A stretch of 51,737 nt of DNA from an uncultured Clostridia bacterium. GTDB taxonomy: Bacteria > Bacillota > Clostridia > Oscillospirales > Acutalibacteraceae. The notes under the pieces are model-generated. The model worked only from the letters and a program-made list of their open reading frames with translations. It did no database searches and was not told the origin of the DNA. Positions 36,971 to 46,197 of the stretch are shown here, in pieces (the stretch's first letter is position 1; each line of letters opens with the position of its first letter). The translations under genes were made by a program, and so were the position numbers. The DNA lies in contig CAMNXD010000009.1 of the NCBI GenBank assembly GCA_946566955.1, forward strand, positions 1 to 51,737, given 5' to 3'.

Positions 36971-39900
36971 TTACTTTGAATTATCACTCTTCAAGAATTT
37001 CTTAAAATAAGAAATTATACATCCTATACCAGAAATAAGTGCACTAAACAAACTTATAATTATAGGAGTAATTCGCTCATCAGAAGTTTTTTGATAAACT
37101 TCATCACTCGAAGAAGAGTTTTTATTGTCTTCGTTGCCTTCGTTGATTTCGTTACTAGTATCATTGTCATCATTGTCATTATTGATGATGACATCGTTAT
37201 TTAAATCCTTTTTAAGTTCATCCAATATTCCATAGTATCCAAAACGATCAGATTCAAACACAGCATACTTCTTACCATCAATCACTTCAATATTTGCACT
37301 ATAATTTAAGTCTTTACCCGATTCTATTAGCAGCACTTTAAGTGTGTCGAGATTAAAATCTTCTAAAACAGGGATATAAAACTTAGCACTATATCCTTTA
37401 TTCAATAAAACTGAATTTCCATTTGAGTCTCTGGCTTCTATGTTATAAAATTTCAATTCTCCAATATTTTCTTTTACGTCTTCGTCTAAATTTTTCCAAA
37501 CTGACTCATAATTCTCATTTTCTTTTTTAATTTCGGTTATAAATATACTTGATCCATATGGAAGAGCTCCTTCTGGAACTTCTATCTTTATTCCGGTGTT
37601 TTCATCTTTAATACTTAGTTCGGGGAATTCCTTTACAAATTCCGCATCTATGTCTATGTCTTCTCCTGGCATTATAAATGTGTAAGTTCCATCTCCGTTA
37701 TCTTTAATTCCTTCGCTGCTTCCATTTATTTTTAAACTTCCTGGCTTTAAAATGTATCCTTCATCCGGAATAACTTCTATAGTAACTTCTTCTCCAATAA
37801 GAACTCGACTTTCATCTAACTCTAATTTACCTCCATTATCAGGTTCATTAGATGCTTTGATATCATTGAAATTTTTGTCAATCACACCATAGTCACTGAA
37901 ATGATCAGTTTCAAAGACAAAGTAATTTTTCCCTTCAATTTCTTCAGCTGTTCCTTCATAGTGTACATCTTTCTCTGACTCTACCCTTAAAGCTTGAAGT
38001 TCTGGTATGTCATATTCTTCTGGAATAGGAATATATATTTTAACTTTATATCCTTCATTAGGTTGAATTTTTTGTCCGTTTACATCACGAATCTCTATGA
38101 TATAAAATTTAGATTTCTCTACAACTTTCTCAATTTCATCATCTAAATTTTCCCATATCATCTCGTAGTTTGCATGACTTTCATCAACTTCTTCTATATA
38201 CACATATGAACCATAAGGTACCGCCCCTTCAGGGACTTCAATAATCACCCCAGTGCTTTCATCTTTTTTACTCAGTTCCGGAAATTCCTTTACAAATTCT
38301 GCATCTATATCTATATCTTCTCCTGGCATTATAAATGTGTAGGTTCCATCTCCGTTATCTTTTATCCCTTCGCTGCTTCCATTTACTTTTAAGCTCCCTG
38401 GTTTTAATACGTAAAGTTCATTCGGAACGACTTCAAAAGTTATGTCATCTCCCTGTTGAGCTATATTTTTTTCAAGCTTAATTGAGCCATTATCGTAAGA
38501 CGGTACTTTAATATCATTGAGAGTTGTAGAAATACTCATTTTCTTTCCCATAATAAACTCATTCCCATAAGGGTCGTTTTCTTCTGCATCAGGATTATAG
38601 TAAGCATAAGGCGTTAAAGAATATGTGTACGTTTTGTGTGACTCAAGTGGTACTATACTTTCATCTATAAATTCAGTGGATTTATATTTCCTTTCTAAAG
38701 TTTCTTGGGATCCTCCCCCAATTTCACGAGTTATTTCATAAGCATTGGCACCCCTTGCTGCGTCCCATGATAGTTTTAATTTACCATCTACTACGTCTAG
38801 CTTCATACTTGAAATTTCGCCGGGTGCTTCCTCAGGAATAACATGCACTACTTTTTCCGGCACGCCAAGTGCGCTAACTCCTCCGCTGTCTTTAAATCCT
38901 TTATAGACGTACAGTGCTGCTCCTGGATTCTCTTTTCCTATAGGAGTACCAGAAAACACAAAGTTTCCTATAGTAGCTGCCTCTTTTCTCTCAATCTTTA
39001 CATATTTAAGATTGGTGCTATTAACAAACATATATGGACCTATAGTTTCAACGCTGCTTGGGATCGTCATGCTTTCCAAACTATTACAGCCATTGAATGC
39101 ACTTTCTTCAATACTTGTAACGCTGTTTGGTATCGTCACGCTTGTTAGGCTACTACAGCCGTAAAATGCACCATCTCCAATACGTTCGACGCTATTTGGT
39201 ATCGTTAAAGTTCCATTTAAGCTGCTGCAGCCCAAGAACGCACTGTTACCAATACTTGTAACACTGTTTGGTATCGTTAAAGTTCCATTTAAGCTGCTGC
39301 AGCCGTAAAATGCACCATCTCCAATATGTTCGACGCTATTTGGTATCGTTAAATTTCCTGTTAAGCCACTGCAATCCGAGAACGCACTGTTACCAATACT
39401 TGTAACACCTTCTGACATCACTAAGTTTGTCAAACCTCTGCACAAACGGAATGCATTTTCTCCAATACTTTCGACGCTACTCGGTATCGTTAAGTTACCT
39501 GTCAGACTTGTGCAGTAATTAAACGCACTGTACTCAATACTTGTGACTCCATTCGAAATTGTCAAGCTTGTCAAATTTCTGCAACTATAGAATGCATTTC
39601 CCTCAATACTTTTGACACTACCCGGTATCGTTAAATTGCCTGTCAGGCCACAGTAAGCAAAAGCATATCCTCCAATACTTGTAACACTGCTTGGTATCGT
39701 TAAGTTACTTATCAAATTTTCGCATTCACGGAATGCAGCATACCCAATACTTGTAATGCCTTCTGACATCACTAAGCTTGTCAAACCTCTGCAACTATAG
39801 AATGCATTTTCTCCAATACTTTTGATGCTGTCTGGAATCGTTAAAGTGCCTGTAATGGTAGTACAGTTTTGGAATGCATAGCTTCCAATTGAAGTCACGG

Positions 39901-41860
39901 AGAAATCAGTGCCATACTCCGTCACACTTTTTGGAATACTAAGTTCGCCCGAGAGTTTTCCCGCAACATAGCTGACAACCGATACTTCATTTTCATTTTG
40001 AATTTCGTAAACGAGCTTGCCGTCATTAAACTGACGGTTAATTTGAGTCTCTGTGGCAGTTCCCACGAGTGGGGCTTCATTTCCATACGGGTCATCACTT
40101 GCAGGATTTGTGTTCCAGTAAGCATAGGGCGTTATTCTATACGTGTAATCAGACATCTCAGAAAAAGTTACGCTTTCGTCCGTAAATTCGGGGGAAGTAA
40201 GCTTTTCTTGCAGCGCTACATAGCTGCCGCTTCCCTTCTTGCGCTCTACTTTATAGGTGGTTGCTACTTCCGAAGCGTCCCATGAAAATGAAGGGTGACC
40301 GTTTTTAAGCTTTTTGCTTAAATTGCTAATTGCAGGCGCTTCCTCAGGTATAATGTGAACCACACTTTCCGGCACGCCGAGTGCGCTAACTCCTCCGCTG
40401 TCTTTAAATCCTTTATAGACGTACAGTGCTGCTCCGTTATCGCCATTTCTTATAGGAGTGCTACCGAATACATTGGTTCCTATAGTAGCTGTCTCTTTTT
40501 TCTCAATCTTTACATATTTAAGGCCTCTACAGCCACTGAACGCGCTGTTATCAATACTTTTAACGCTGTTTGGTATCGTCAAATTTCCTGTCAATCTGCG
40601 GCAGTCAAGAAACGCCTGTAATCCTATACTTTCAACGTTATTTGACATCGTTAATTTACCATTTAAACTGCTACAGTATGCGAACGCATTTCTTCCAATA
40701 CTTGTAACGCTGTCGGGTATAGTTAAGTCTCCTGTTAAGCCGCTGCAATTGTGGAACGCATAGTCCCCAATACTTATAACGCCGTTTAGTATTGTTAATT
40801 TACCATTTAAGCCGGTGCAGCCACCGAACGCACTCTCCCCAATACTTGTAACGCTGCCAGGTATAGTCAAATATCCTGTGAAACCTTTGCAGCTAAAGAA
40901 TGCATATTCCCCTATACTTTCAACACCGTTTGATATCGTTAAGCTTGCTAAACCGCTACAGGAAATGAACGCATTTCCTCCAATACTTGTAACGCTATGT
41001 GGTATTGTTAAATCCCCAGTTAGGCCGGTGCAACCTCTGAACGCACTCTCCCCAATACTTTTAACGCTGTTTGGTATCGTTAAGTTACCTGTCAGTCCAC
41101 TGCAGCCCCAGAACGCACTCTGCCCAATACTTGTAACAGAGTAGTTCGAGCCATCATAAGACACACTAGAGGGAATTGACAAAGTGCCACTAAAATTTTT
41201 AGGGCCGGTAAGCTCCACTTCATTTGCGCTCGTAACCTTATAATCTAAGCCATTTAAAGAGAAAGTTGTGCCAATGCTTGCATTTGCAGCAAGAGCTTTA
41301 TCTTCTTGCATATTTCCTAGAGGATAAGGGCTTTCTAAATCTTGGGTTTCTGAAATTTCGCTGCTTAAAGCTTCGAGGTTAGAAGCAATTTCTCCAAAGA
41401 CCGCTTCAACCTTATAGTCTTCTTCAGCATTTTGGATCGTATAAGAAAAAGATTCACTACCGCTAATGCTCATATTTGTTAAAGAAATATTTTTTCCGTT
41501 TATTTTAAAGCTTTCTAGCTTATGCCCTGCGCCGGGAGTTATGGTCAGCAAGACGTTTTCGCCCTTGCGCGCAGTTTTTAACCCTTCAGGAGAAACGGTT
41601 CCTTCTCCTTTGACGTCAATTTTTATACTATACTCCTCATTTTTAAGTCCTTCATTTAAGTCCATTGTTTCTAAACTATTTTCAGTTGATTCTTTTTTAA
41701 CTTCTTCAAGCGGTTTTGAGTCAATAGCTTCAATTCCTTGATCCAGTTTCGCTGTATCCAAATCCGCTGCATTTACCGCCGAAGATACTGCAAATCCTAC
41801 AGAAGCTACTGAAGCCGCAATTATCGGTAATGATTTTTTAGTTAGGGATTTCTTTTTCAT
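36971..41860 (-). CDS. BspA-like leucine-rich-repeat surface protein
   Basis: 1629 residues. A signal peptide (about 1-31, ends AVNA) leads to an InlB-type bacterial repeat (about 78-155, IKIDVKGEGTVSPEG). LRR_5/BspA repeats follow (about 194-500; 9-10 units with consensus LTIPNSVTSIGxxAFxxC), then an FN3-like module (about 503-610). A second LRR block has 13-14 units (about 617-1007), then a second FN3-like module (about 1008-1110). Two near-identical modules of about 215 residues follow (about 1117-1331 and 1334-1552). An Asn/Asp/Ser-rich spacer and a C-terminal hydrophobic helix with basic tail end the protein. The helix is preceded by YQKTSDE, a sortase-like but non-LPXTG signal. BspA proteins bind host or bacterial surfaces. 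AAGGAGT precedes the ATG. A TTGTTT-17-TAAAAT promoter overlaps the upstream recD2 terminator. Confidence 0.9.
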   Translation of the reverse strand: MKKKSLTKKSLPIIAASVASVGFAVSSAVNAADLDTAKLDQGIEAIDSKPLEEVKKESTENSLETMDLNEGLKNEEYSIKIDVKGEGTVSPEGLKTARKGENVLLTITPGAGHKLESFKINGKNISLTNMSISGSESFSYTIQNAEEDYKVEAVFGEIASNLEALSSEISETQDLESPYPLGNMQEDKALAANASIGTTFSLNGLDYKVTSANEVELTGPKNFSGTLSIPSSVSYDGSNYSVTSIGQSAFWGCSGLTGNLTIPNSVKSIGESAFRGCTGLTGDLTIPHSVTSIGGNAFISCSGLASLTISNGVESIGEYAFFSCKGFTGYLTIPGSVTSIGESAFGGCTGLNGKLTILNGVISIGDYAFHNCSGLTGDLTIPDSVTSIGRNAFAYCSSLNGKLTMSNNVESIGLQAFLDCRRLTGNLTIPNSVKSIDNSAFSGCRGLKYVKIEKKETATIGTNVFGSTPIRNGDNGAALYVYKGFKDSGGVSALGVPESVVHIIPEEAPAISNLSKKLKNGHPSFSWDASEVATTYKVERKKGSGSYVALQEKLTSPEFTDESVTFSEMSDYTYRITPYAYWNTNPASDDPYGNEAPLVGTATETQINRQFNDGKLVYEIQNENEVSVVSYVAGKLSGELSIPKSVTEYGTDFSVTSIGSYAFQNCTTITGTLTIPDSIKSIGENAFYSCRGLTSLVMSEGITSIGYAAFRECENLISNLTIPSSVTSIGGYAFAYCGLTGNLTIPGSVKSIEGNAFYSCRNLTSLTISNGVTSIEYSAFNYCTSLTGNLTIPSSVESIGENAFRLCRGLTNLVMSEGVTSIGNSAFSDCSGLTGNLTIPNSVEHIGDGAFYGCSSLNGTLTIPNSVTSIGNSAFLGCSSLNGTLTIPNSVERIGDGAFYGCSSLTSVTIPNSVTSIEESAFNGCNSLESMTIPSSVETIGPYMFVNSTNLKYVKIERKEAATIGNFVFSGTPIGKENPGAALYVYKGFKDSGGVSALGVPEKVVHVIPEEAPGEISSMKLDVVDGKLKLSWDAARGANAYEITREIGGGSQETLERKYKSTEFIDESIVPLESHKTYTYSLTPYAYYNPDAEENDPYGNEFIMGKKMSISTTLNDIKVPSYDNGSIKLEKNIAQQGDDITFEVVPNELYVLKPGSLKVNGSSEGIKDNGDGTYTFIMPGEDIDIDAEFVKEFPELSKKDESTGVIIEVPEGAVPYGSYVYIEEVDESHANYEMIWENLDDEIEKVVEKSKFYIIEIRDVNGQKIQPNEGYKVKIYIPIPEEYDIPELQALRVESEKDVHYEGTAEEIEGKNYFVFETDHFSDYGVIDKNFNDIKASNEPDNGGKLELDESRVLIGEEVTIEVIPDEGYILKPGSLKINGSSEGIKDNGDGTYTFIMPGEDIDIDAEFVKEFPELSIKDENTGIKIEVPEGALPYGSSIFITEIKKENENYESVWKNLDEDVKENIGELKFYNIEARDSNGNSVLLNKGYSAKFYIPVLEDFNLDTLKVLLIESGKDLNYSANIEVIDGKKYAVFESDRFGYYGILDELKKDLNNDVIINNDNDDNDTSNEINEGNEDNKNSSSSDEVYQKTSDERITPIIISLFSALISGIGCIISYFKKFLKSDNSK
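37615..37760 (-). repeat. C-terminal module repeat, copy 2
   Basis: Nearly identical at DNA level to 38275-38420. It encodes LKPGSLK[IV]NGSSEGIKDN followed by GDGTYTFIMPGEDIDIDAEF and VKEFPELS. Part of the two ~215-residue tandem modules. Confidence 0.85.
38275..38420 (-). repeat. C-terminal module repeat, copy 1
   Basis: Partner of 37615-37760. The core is far more similar than the flanks, which suggests recent duplication or gene conversion. Confidence 0.85.
38817..38935 (-). repeat. FN3 linker repeat, copy 2
   Basis: Encodes GAALYVYKGFKDSGGVSALG and the following VPEKVVHVIPEEAP. A run of more than 60 bases is identical to the copy at 40340-40440. Confidence 0.85.
39000..39910 (-). repeat. 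Tandem LRR-coding repeats, block 2
   Basis: About 13 units of 66-69 bases encoding the SIGxxAFxxC leucine-rich repeat. Some neighbouring units (near 39180-39330) are almost identical in DNA. Confidence 0.85.
40340..40440 (-). repeat. FN3 linker repeat, copy 1
   Basis: Partner of 38817-38935, at the junction of the first LRR block and the first FN3-like module. Confidence 0.85.
40490..41160 (-). repeat. Tandem LRR-coding repeats, block 1
   Basis: About 9-10 units of 66-69 bases of the same leucine-rich repeat as block 2. Confidence 0.85.
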
Positions 41861-41916
41861 GTTGATTCCACTCCTTATGACTTTAATTATCTAGATTAAT
41901 TTTATAAAAAAACTTT

Positions 41917-41956
41917 CAAAAAAACAAGTATTTATTTATTTTACTTAAATACTTGT
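41917..41956 (-). terminator. Terminator after recD2
   Basis: Perfect 11-bp inverted repeat (acaagtattta 41924-41934, taaatacttgt 41946-41956) followed on the minus strand by a run of T. It also overlaps the putative promoter of the BspA-like gene. Confidence 0.85.
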
Positions 41957-42011
41957 CTTATATTCGTATATAAATCCTAGAATCATACATAAAAAAATTA
42001 GCCGAATCTAA

Positions 42012-44165
42012 TTAAACGTTTGGTCTAAACCTTTCGGTTAATCTTTCTTTTAAACTTGTTTTTCTACTTTCTAAGCTACCATTTTGGACTCCATATTTTA
42101 AAGCTCCAAAGTTTCCAATCAAAACAATAATTTTTTTAGCTCTTGTTATAGCAGTATAAAGCAAATTTTTTTGAAGCATTAATTTATGCTGAAAATGTAC
42201 AGGCATTACTACTATCGGAAACTCTCCCCCCTGGGATTTATGTATAGTAATCGCATAAGAAAGAACAAGTTCCTCTAGCTCAGAGTAATCGTATTCAACA
42301 AAGTTACCTTCAAAATTTACTGTTAGAGAAAGTTCTTCAAGATCGATTTCATTTATAATTCCTATGTCTCCATTAAATACATTCTTATTATAATTATTTT
42401 TTATCTGCATAACCTTATCGCCCAGTTTGTACTTACGTTCCCCTCTTTTTATAAACAATTTACTACTATTGAGCATATCTTGAAGTTCCACGTTTAGATT
42501 TTCAGTCCCAAGCAAACCGCGTTTCATAGGAGATAAAACTTGAATATCAAATATGCTATTAACTTTATATTTATTGGGAAGCCTTTTAAAGCATAAATCC
42601 TTTATTGTTGAAATGATATTTTTAGGGTCACTTTTATTTATAAAAAAGAAGTCTGAGCCTTCTTTAATAGATAAATCTGGCATCTGACCTAAATTGACTT
42701 TATGAGAATTAGTTATTATTTTACTTGATTTAGCTTGCCGATAAATTTTATTAAGTTTTATTACTGGAACTACTGCTGCATCAATTATATCGCTTAAAAC
42801 ATTTCCAGCACCTACAGAAGGAAGCTGGTTAAAATCCCCTATCATTATTACTTTCATATCAGCTGGAATAGCTTTTAGTAGATTGTACATTAAAACAGTA
42901 TCTATCATAGAACACTCATCTATTATAATTACGTCTCCAATTAAAGGATTGTGCTCGTTTCTACTAAATGCTCCTATATGATCTGCTTCAAGGAGCCTAT
43001 GAAGAGTTTTTGAAGTAATTTCACAAGTTTCTGTCATACGTTTTGCAGCCCTACCTGTGGGTGCAGCAAGAATCACACTTTTACCCATTATATCAAAAAC
43101 ATCAATTATTGCTTTAGTTATAGTGGTTTTTCCTACTCCTGGTCCTCCAGTTATAACGCTAAATTTAGAGTAAACAGCTGCCTCTATGGCGTTAAGTTGT
43201 GCTTCGTCGTAGTTTATTTCGTTTTCACGCTCAACTTCTTTAATTATTTCTTTAAACTTGATTCTATCAGCGGGAATTTTAAATTTAGATATTTTGTATA
43301 TGAGTTTAGCAATTCCAATCTCTGAATAATAAAACAATGGTAAATATATAGTTTTAGAGGTTTTTTGATATATTAATTCTTTACTTTCCTTTAAGCTATC
43401 AAAAGTCATGATGAGCACTTCTTCAGAGGCGCCAAGTAAATCCGATGCTTTTTTAATTAACTCCTCAAAGTGTGCATAGCAGTTTCCTTCTACGGCTAGC
43501 TTATTTAAAACGTGGAAAAATCCCGCCTTGCATCTACTATAGGATTCTTTAGAGTGACCCAATTTTTGAGCAATTTTATCCGCTAGCTTAAATCCTACTC
43601 CGTAAATGTCGTTAGATATTCTATAAGGATTTTGTTTTAGTATATTAATACTGTCTAGGCCGTAAGTTTTATATATCTTATTTGCCAAAGATACCGAAAC
43701 TCCACATTCTCCTAAGAACATCATTAAATCTTTTATATTTTTGTTTCTGCTCCAAGATTCCTTTATAGCTTCAATACGCTTTACTCCAATATTAGGAATT
43801 TCAAGAAGTTTCATAGGATTATTTTCAATTATATCTATAGTTTTTTCTTTAAATTTGTTTACTATTTGCTTTGCAAATTTTGGTCCAATTCCATCAATCA
43901 TTCCGCTGCTTAAGTATTTTTCAATTCCAAAAACAGTAGAAGGCAAACTTTCTTTATATTCTTTAACATTAAATTGCTGACCAAATTTTTTATTTATAAC
44001 AAAATCGCCCTTAGCTTCAATTAAAGAACCTATACTAACCGATATAAATTTCCCTGTTAAAGTAGCCGGCGTAAGATAATTCTCCATGTGAATTTGTATT
44101 ACGCCATAGCCGCTTTCTTCATCCCAATAGGTAATTCGTTCTACGATTCCCTTTATAGTCTGCAT
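42012..44165 (-). CDS. recD2: ATP-dependent DNA helicase RecD2
   Basis: 717-residue SF1B 5'-3' helicase. The N-terminal region with tandem HhH-like segments (about 90-200, IDGIGPKFAKQIVNKFKEKT, IPNIGVKRIEAI, YGVGFKLADKIAQKLG) is typical of RecD2 as opposed to RecD. Helicase motifs are VITGGPGVGKTTITKAI (motif I), AAPTGRAAKRMTE (Ia), VIIDECSMID (II), MIGDFNQLPSVGAGNVL (III) and a C-terminal SYAITIHKSQGGEFPIVVMP (VI region). The ATG at 44165 has GGAGG six bases upstream and fits the family; the preceding start is weaker. It acts without RecBC in most Bacillota. Confidence 0.95.
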   Translation of the reverse strand: MQTIKGIVERITYWDEESGYGVIQIHMENYLTPATLTGKFISVSIGSLIEAKGDFVINKKFGQQFNVKEYKESLPSTVFGIEKYLSSGMIDGIGPKFAKQIVNKFKEKTIDIIENNPMKLLEIPNIGVKRIEAIKESWSRNKNIKDLMMFLGECGVSVSLANKIYKTYGLDSINILKQNPYRISNDIYGVGFKLADKIAQKLGHSKESYSRCKAGFFHVLNKLAVEGNCYAHFEELIKKASDLLGASEEVLIMTFDSLKESKELIYQKTSKTIYLPLFYYSEIGIAKLIYKISKFKIPADRIKFKEIIKEVERENEINYDEAQLNAIEAAVYSKFSVITGGPGVGKTTITKAIIDVFDIMGKSVILAAPTGRAAKRMTETCEITSKTLHRLLEADHIGAFSRNEHNPLIGDVIIIDECSMIDTVLMYNLLKAIPADMKVIMIGDFNQLPSVGAGNVLSDIIDAAVVPVIKLNKIYRQAKSSKIITNSHKVNLGQMPDLSIKEGSDFFFINKSDPKNIISTIKDLCFKRLPNKYKVNSIFDIQVLSPMKRGLLGTENLNVELQDMLNSSKLFIKRGERKYKLGDKVMQIKNNYNKNVFNGDIGIINEIDLEELSLTVNFEGNFVEYDYSELEELVLSYAITIHKSQGGEFPIVVMPVHFQHKLMLQKNLLYTAITRAKKIIVLIGNFGALKYGVQNGSLESRKTSLKERLTERFRPNV

Positions 44166-44185
44166 CCTGTGCCTCCTAAACATAG

Positions 44186-44220
44186 AAAAATCCTTGTTAT
44201 AATCAGAATAATAAGGATTT
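44186..44220 (-). terminator. Terminator between the 76-residue gene and recD2
   Basis: aaatcctt (44188-44195) pairs with aaggattt (44213-44220), followed on the minus strand by T-rich sequence. It lies between the small gene and recD2. Confidence 0.75.
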
Positions 44221-44236
44221 CTCGCTCTTTATACCT

Positions 44237-44467
44237 CTACATCATTACAATTGAGGAATATTCAATTTTAATTCCATTATCTTTAGTTCTCGTAAGCTTT
44301 GCCTTATTACCATTTCCGTCTTCGATTGAAAGCTTTTCTATCCGGTATTCATCGAAAAAATTAACTACTGTACTTTCCACAAATCCTGTCCATTTTTGAG
44401 GACTTTTCTTTTTTTCAGGTTCCTCGTCCTGCAAAATTTTTTTAAGTTCGTCTAAAGAATCGGTCAT
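44237..44467 (-). CDS. Small hypothetical protein
   Basis: 76 residues, charged, soluble. The C-terminal half (about 38-76: FFDEYRIEKLSIEDGNGNKA, then KLTRTKDNGIKIEYSS) looks like a small beta-sheet domain. I do not recognise a family. Start ATG with AAAGGAAC upstream, own promoter (44503-44531) and terminator, so it is a real expressed unit between dlt and recD2. Confidence 0.65.
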   Translation of the reverse strand: MTDSLDELKKILQDEEPEKKKSPQKWTGFVESTVVNFFDEYRIEKLSIEDGNGNKAKLTRTKDNGIKIEYSSIVMM

Positions 44468-44502
44468 TTTTAGTATGTTCCTTTCAAATTTAATTTAACC
44501 TA

Positions 44503-44531
44503 ATTATCCCAAAATAAAATAAGCTTTTCAA
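44503..44531 (-). promoter_or_regulatory. Promoter of the 76-residue protein gene
   Basis: Minus strand TTGAAA (44526-44531), a 17-base spacer and GATAAT (44503-44508). Confidence 0.6.
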
Positions 44532-44629
44532 GACTTAATTTGAATCTAAGATTAAAATATATCCTTATTACAAACTACGTCAGCGCCCGCGAAAATCTAA
44601 AATTGCAAAGTTTAACTCTTTAAAAGATC

Positions 44630-44782
44630 TTAAAAGTTGTTGTAAACAAACGAAATATTTCCCTCTTTAGTTTCCAGCATACCAAAAATAATAAGTAAAA
44701 GTGCAGCAGTTATAAATAAGAGTTTAAAAATATAGCTTTCCGAAATTCTATGAATAATACTCTGTAATTTTTTTATTGACAT
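44630..44782 (-). CDS. dltX: DltX, small membrane protein of the D-alanylation system
   Basis: 50 residues. One transmembrane helix (about 19-34, FKLLFITAALLLIIFG) is followed by a C-terminus ending ISFVYNNF, which matches the conserved F-I-Y-N-E-F end of DltX. In other bacteria this C-terminus acts in D-alanyl transfer from DltC/DltB to the cell surface. The ATG at 44782 has AAGGGTGG six bases upstream, and both lie inside the 3' end of dltD, overlapping it by 35 bases in another frame. In many Gram-positives dltX precedes dltA; here it is the last gene. It is easily missed because of its size. Confidence 0.85.
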   Translation of the reverse strand: MSIKKLQSIIHRISESYIFKLLFITAALLLIIFGMLETKEGNISFVYNNF

Positions 44783-45932
44783 ACAGCCACCCTTTCCAGC
44801 CTAAGTGCATTACGTCTCTATAAAAATATGGTTCATATTCTTTTTCGCGTAAATCTAAATAATCAAATCCATACTCTTTAGCCATGCTTCCAAGCTTATC
44901 GTAAAATGCCAATCTCTTGCTTTGATTTAACCCTATGTAGTCGTAATATAGACCATTCGTAGACATGAATACTATATATGGCTTTACATTAGATTCTTTA
45001 AAAGTTTTAAGCATTAACTTATAGTCTTCAAATTCTGGAGATTTACATAAATCTAAATCAGAGCTTACTGAATCCTTTAAAACATCCATCCGATCTTTTA
45101 AATAGGTGTCGTAGTATTCATTATAAACATTAAAACTATTGTTGGTACACTCCTCCTCAGCCATTTTTTGAGCTTCTATCTCTTCTTTGTCCCAGTCTAT
45201 TTCTACTGCTGGCGAAGTGGATTGATCGCTAAACCGCTTTACAGCTTTTAAAGCTTGGTGCTTATCTTTTAATTCTAGAAATTTTTCTCTTAAATAGTAG
45301 TAAGGCTTAAACCCCAAAAACACTAGTTTAGATAAAAAATTATCGTTTTTATAAAGTGAAGCATATAAATAAGGTCTTTCAAAAGCCGAGTCATTTTTTA
45401 AAAGCTTATTAATCCTTTGGCATACGTAAGCTTTATCTTGAAAGCTTATCTTTTTATTATTCATAAATTTGTAAAATTGTAATTCTGAAAAATGAGCTTT
45501 AAATCCATTTACATTAATATCGTCTCCTAAAAACCATTGAAGCGAAATTATTAAAACTATCTTTTTACCAGAAAATGAATCTCCTAAAGCTCCAAGTCTG
45601 ACGGCATTTGCTAAATCCTGGACATACGCTCTACCCACAAGATCTACACTGCAATTTAGCTGAGTGTTTGGAAACATGTTTCTAGGACTCGTTAGCACTT
45701 GAGAATCTAGCTCAGAAGACCCTAGCATAATTAAATCATCTTTACCTGCACAAAGGTCCAAAAGCTTGACTCCTTTATTCATTTCATCTACGCCGTACGT
45801 TCTTGCAAGATTTGGATTATAAAGCTCATTTATTTTTCTATCAAGATACTTATCATATAGGATCACAGATGCAAAAGTTATTACTATTGGAAATAAAATT
45901 AAAGATATTCTCTTAGCTACTTTTTTAAACAT
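44748..45932 (-). CDS. dltD: D-alanyl-lipoteichoic acid biosynthesis protein DltD
   Basis: 394 residues, single N-terminal membrane helix (about 10-28), outside-facing SGNH-type esterase domain. The nucleophile lies in LIMLGSSELDSQ (GSSE). The Asp-His pair lies in the C-terminal YFYRDVMHLGWKGW. It is required for D-Ala transfer to teichoic acids. The start lies two bases after the dltC stop; its AGGAG is inside dltC. Confidence 0.93.
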   Translation of the reverse strand: MFKKVAKRISLILFPIVITFASVILYDKYLDRKINELYNPNLARTYGVDEMNKGVKLLDLCAGKDDLIMLGSSELDSQVLTSPRNMFPNTQLNCSVDLVGRAYVQDLANAVRLGALGDSFSGKKIVLIISLQWFLGDDINVNGFKAHFSELQFYKFMNNKKISFQDKAYVCQRINKLLKNDSAFERPYLYASLYKNDNFLSKLVFLGFKPYYYLREKFLELKDKHQALKAVKRFSDQSTSPAVEIDWDKEEIEAQKMAEEECTNNSFNVYNEYYDTYLKDRMDVLKDSVSSDLDLCKSPEFEDYKLMLKTFKESNVKPYIVFMSTNGLYYDYIGLNQSKRLAFYDKLGSMAKEYGFDYLDLREKEYEPYFYRDVMHLGWKGWLYVNKKITEYYS

Positions 45933-45934
45933 CT

Positions 45935-46180
45935 TTAATTATCTGCACTCCTTTTTCGTAGGAAGGCTTCAAAGTTATTCACCGTCGCAATATCAGACTT
46001 ATCAAGATCAGTTACCTGCAGCTTAATACCAAGTTTTTTCTCAATTTCCAGTAAAATATTTATACTCGAAAGTGAGTCAATTAACCCTGCTTCAAAAAGA
46101 TCCATATCCAAGTCTTCGCGAACCTCATCGGTCTCGCAAACCTTTTCCATTATTTCTAGCGCTATTTTTTTGTAGTCCAT
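45935..46180 (-). CDS. dltC: D-alanyl carrier protein DltC
   Basis: 81-residue acyl-carrier-like protein. The phosphopantetheine site is Ser36 in GLIDSLSSINILLEIEK. It carries D-Ala from DltA to the membrane transferase. AAAGGAG lies before the ATG. Confidence 0.96.
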   Translation of the reverse strand: MDYKKIALEIMEKVCETDEVREDLDMDLFEAGLIDSLSSINILLEIEKKLGIKLQVTDLDKSDIATVNNFEAFLRKRSADN

Positions 46181-46197
46181 ATTTTAAAACTCCTTTT

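Noticed and set aside
38843-41144. Plus-strand ORFs inside the BspA-like gene
   Set aside because: They are long only because the repeat lacks stops in the antisense frames. They have no ribosome sites and low-complexity products.
44503-44629. A second gene between dltX and the 76-residue gene
   Set aside because: No frame with start and ribosome site; the stretch holds only a promoter.
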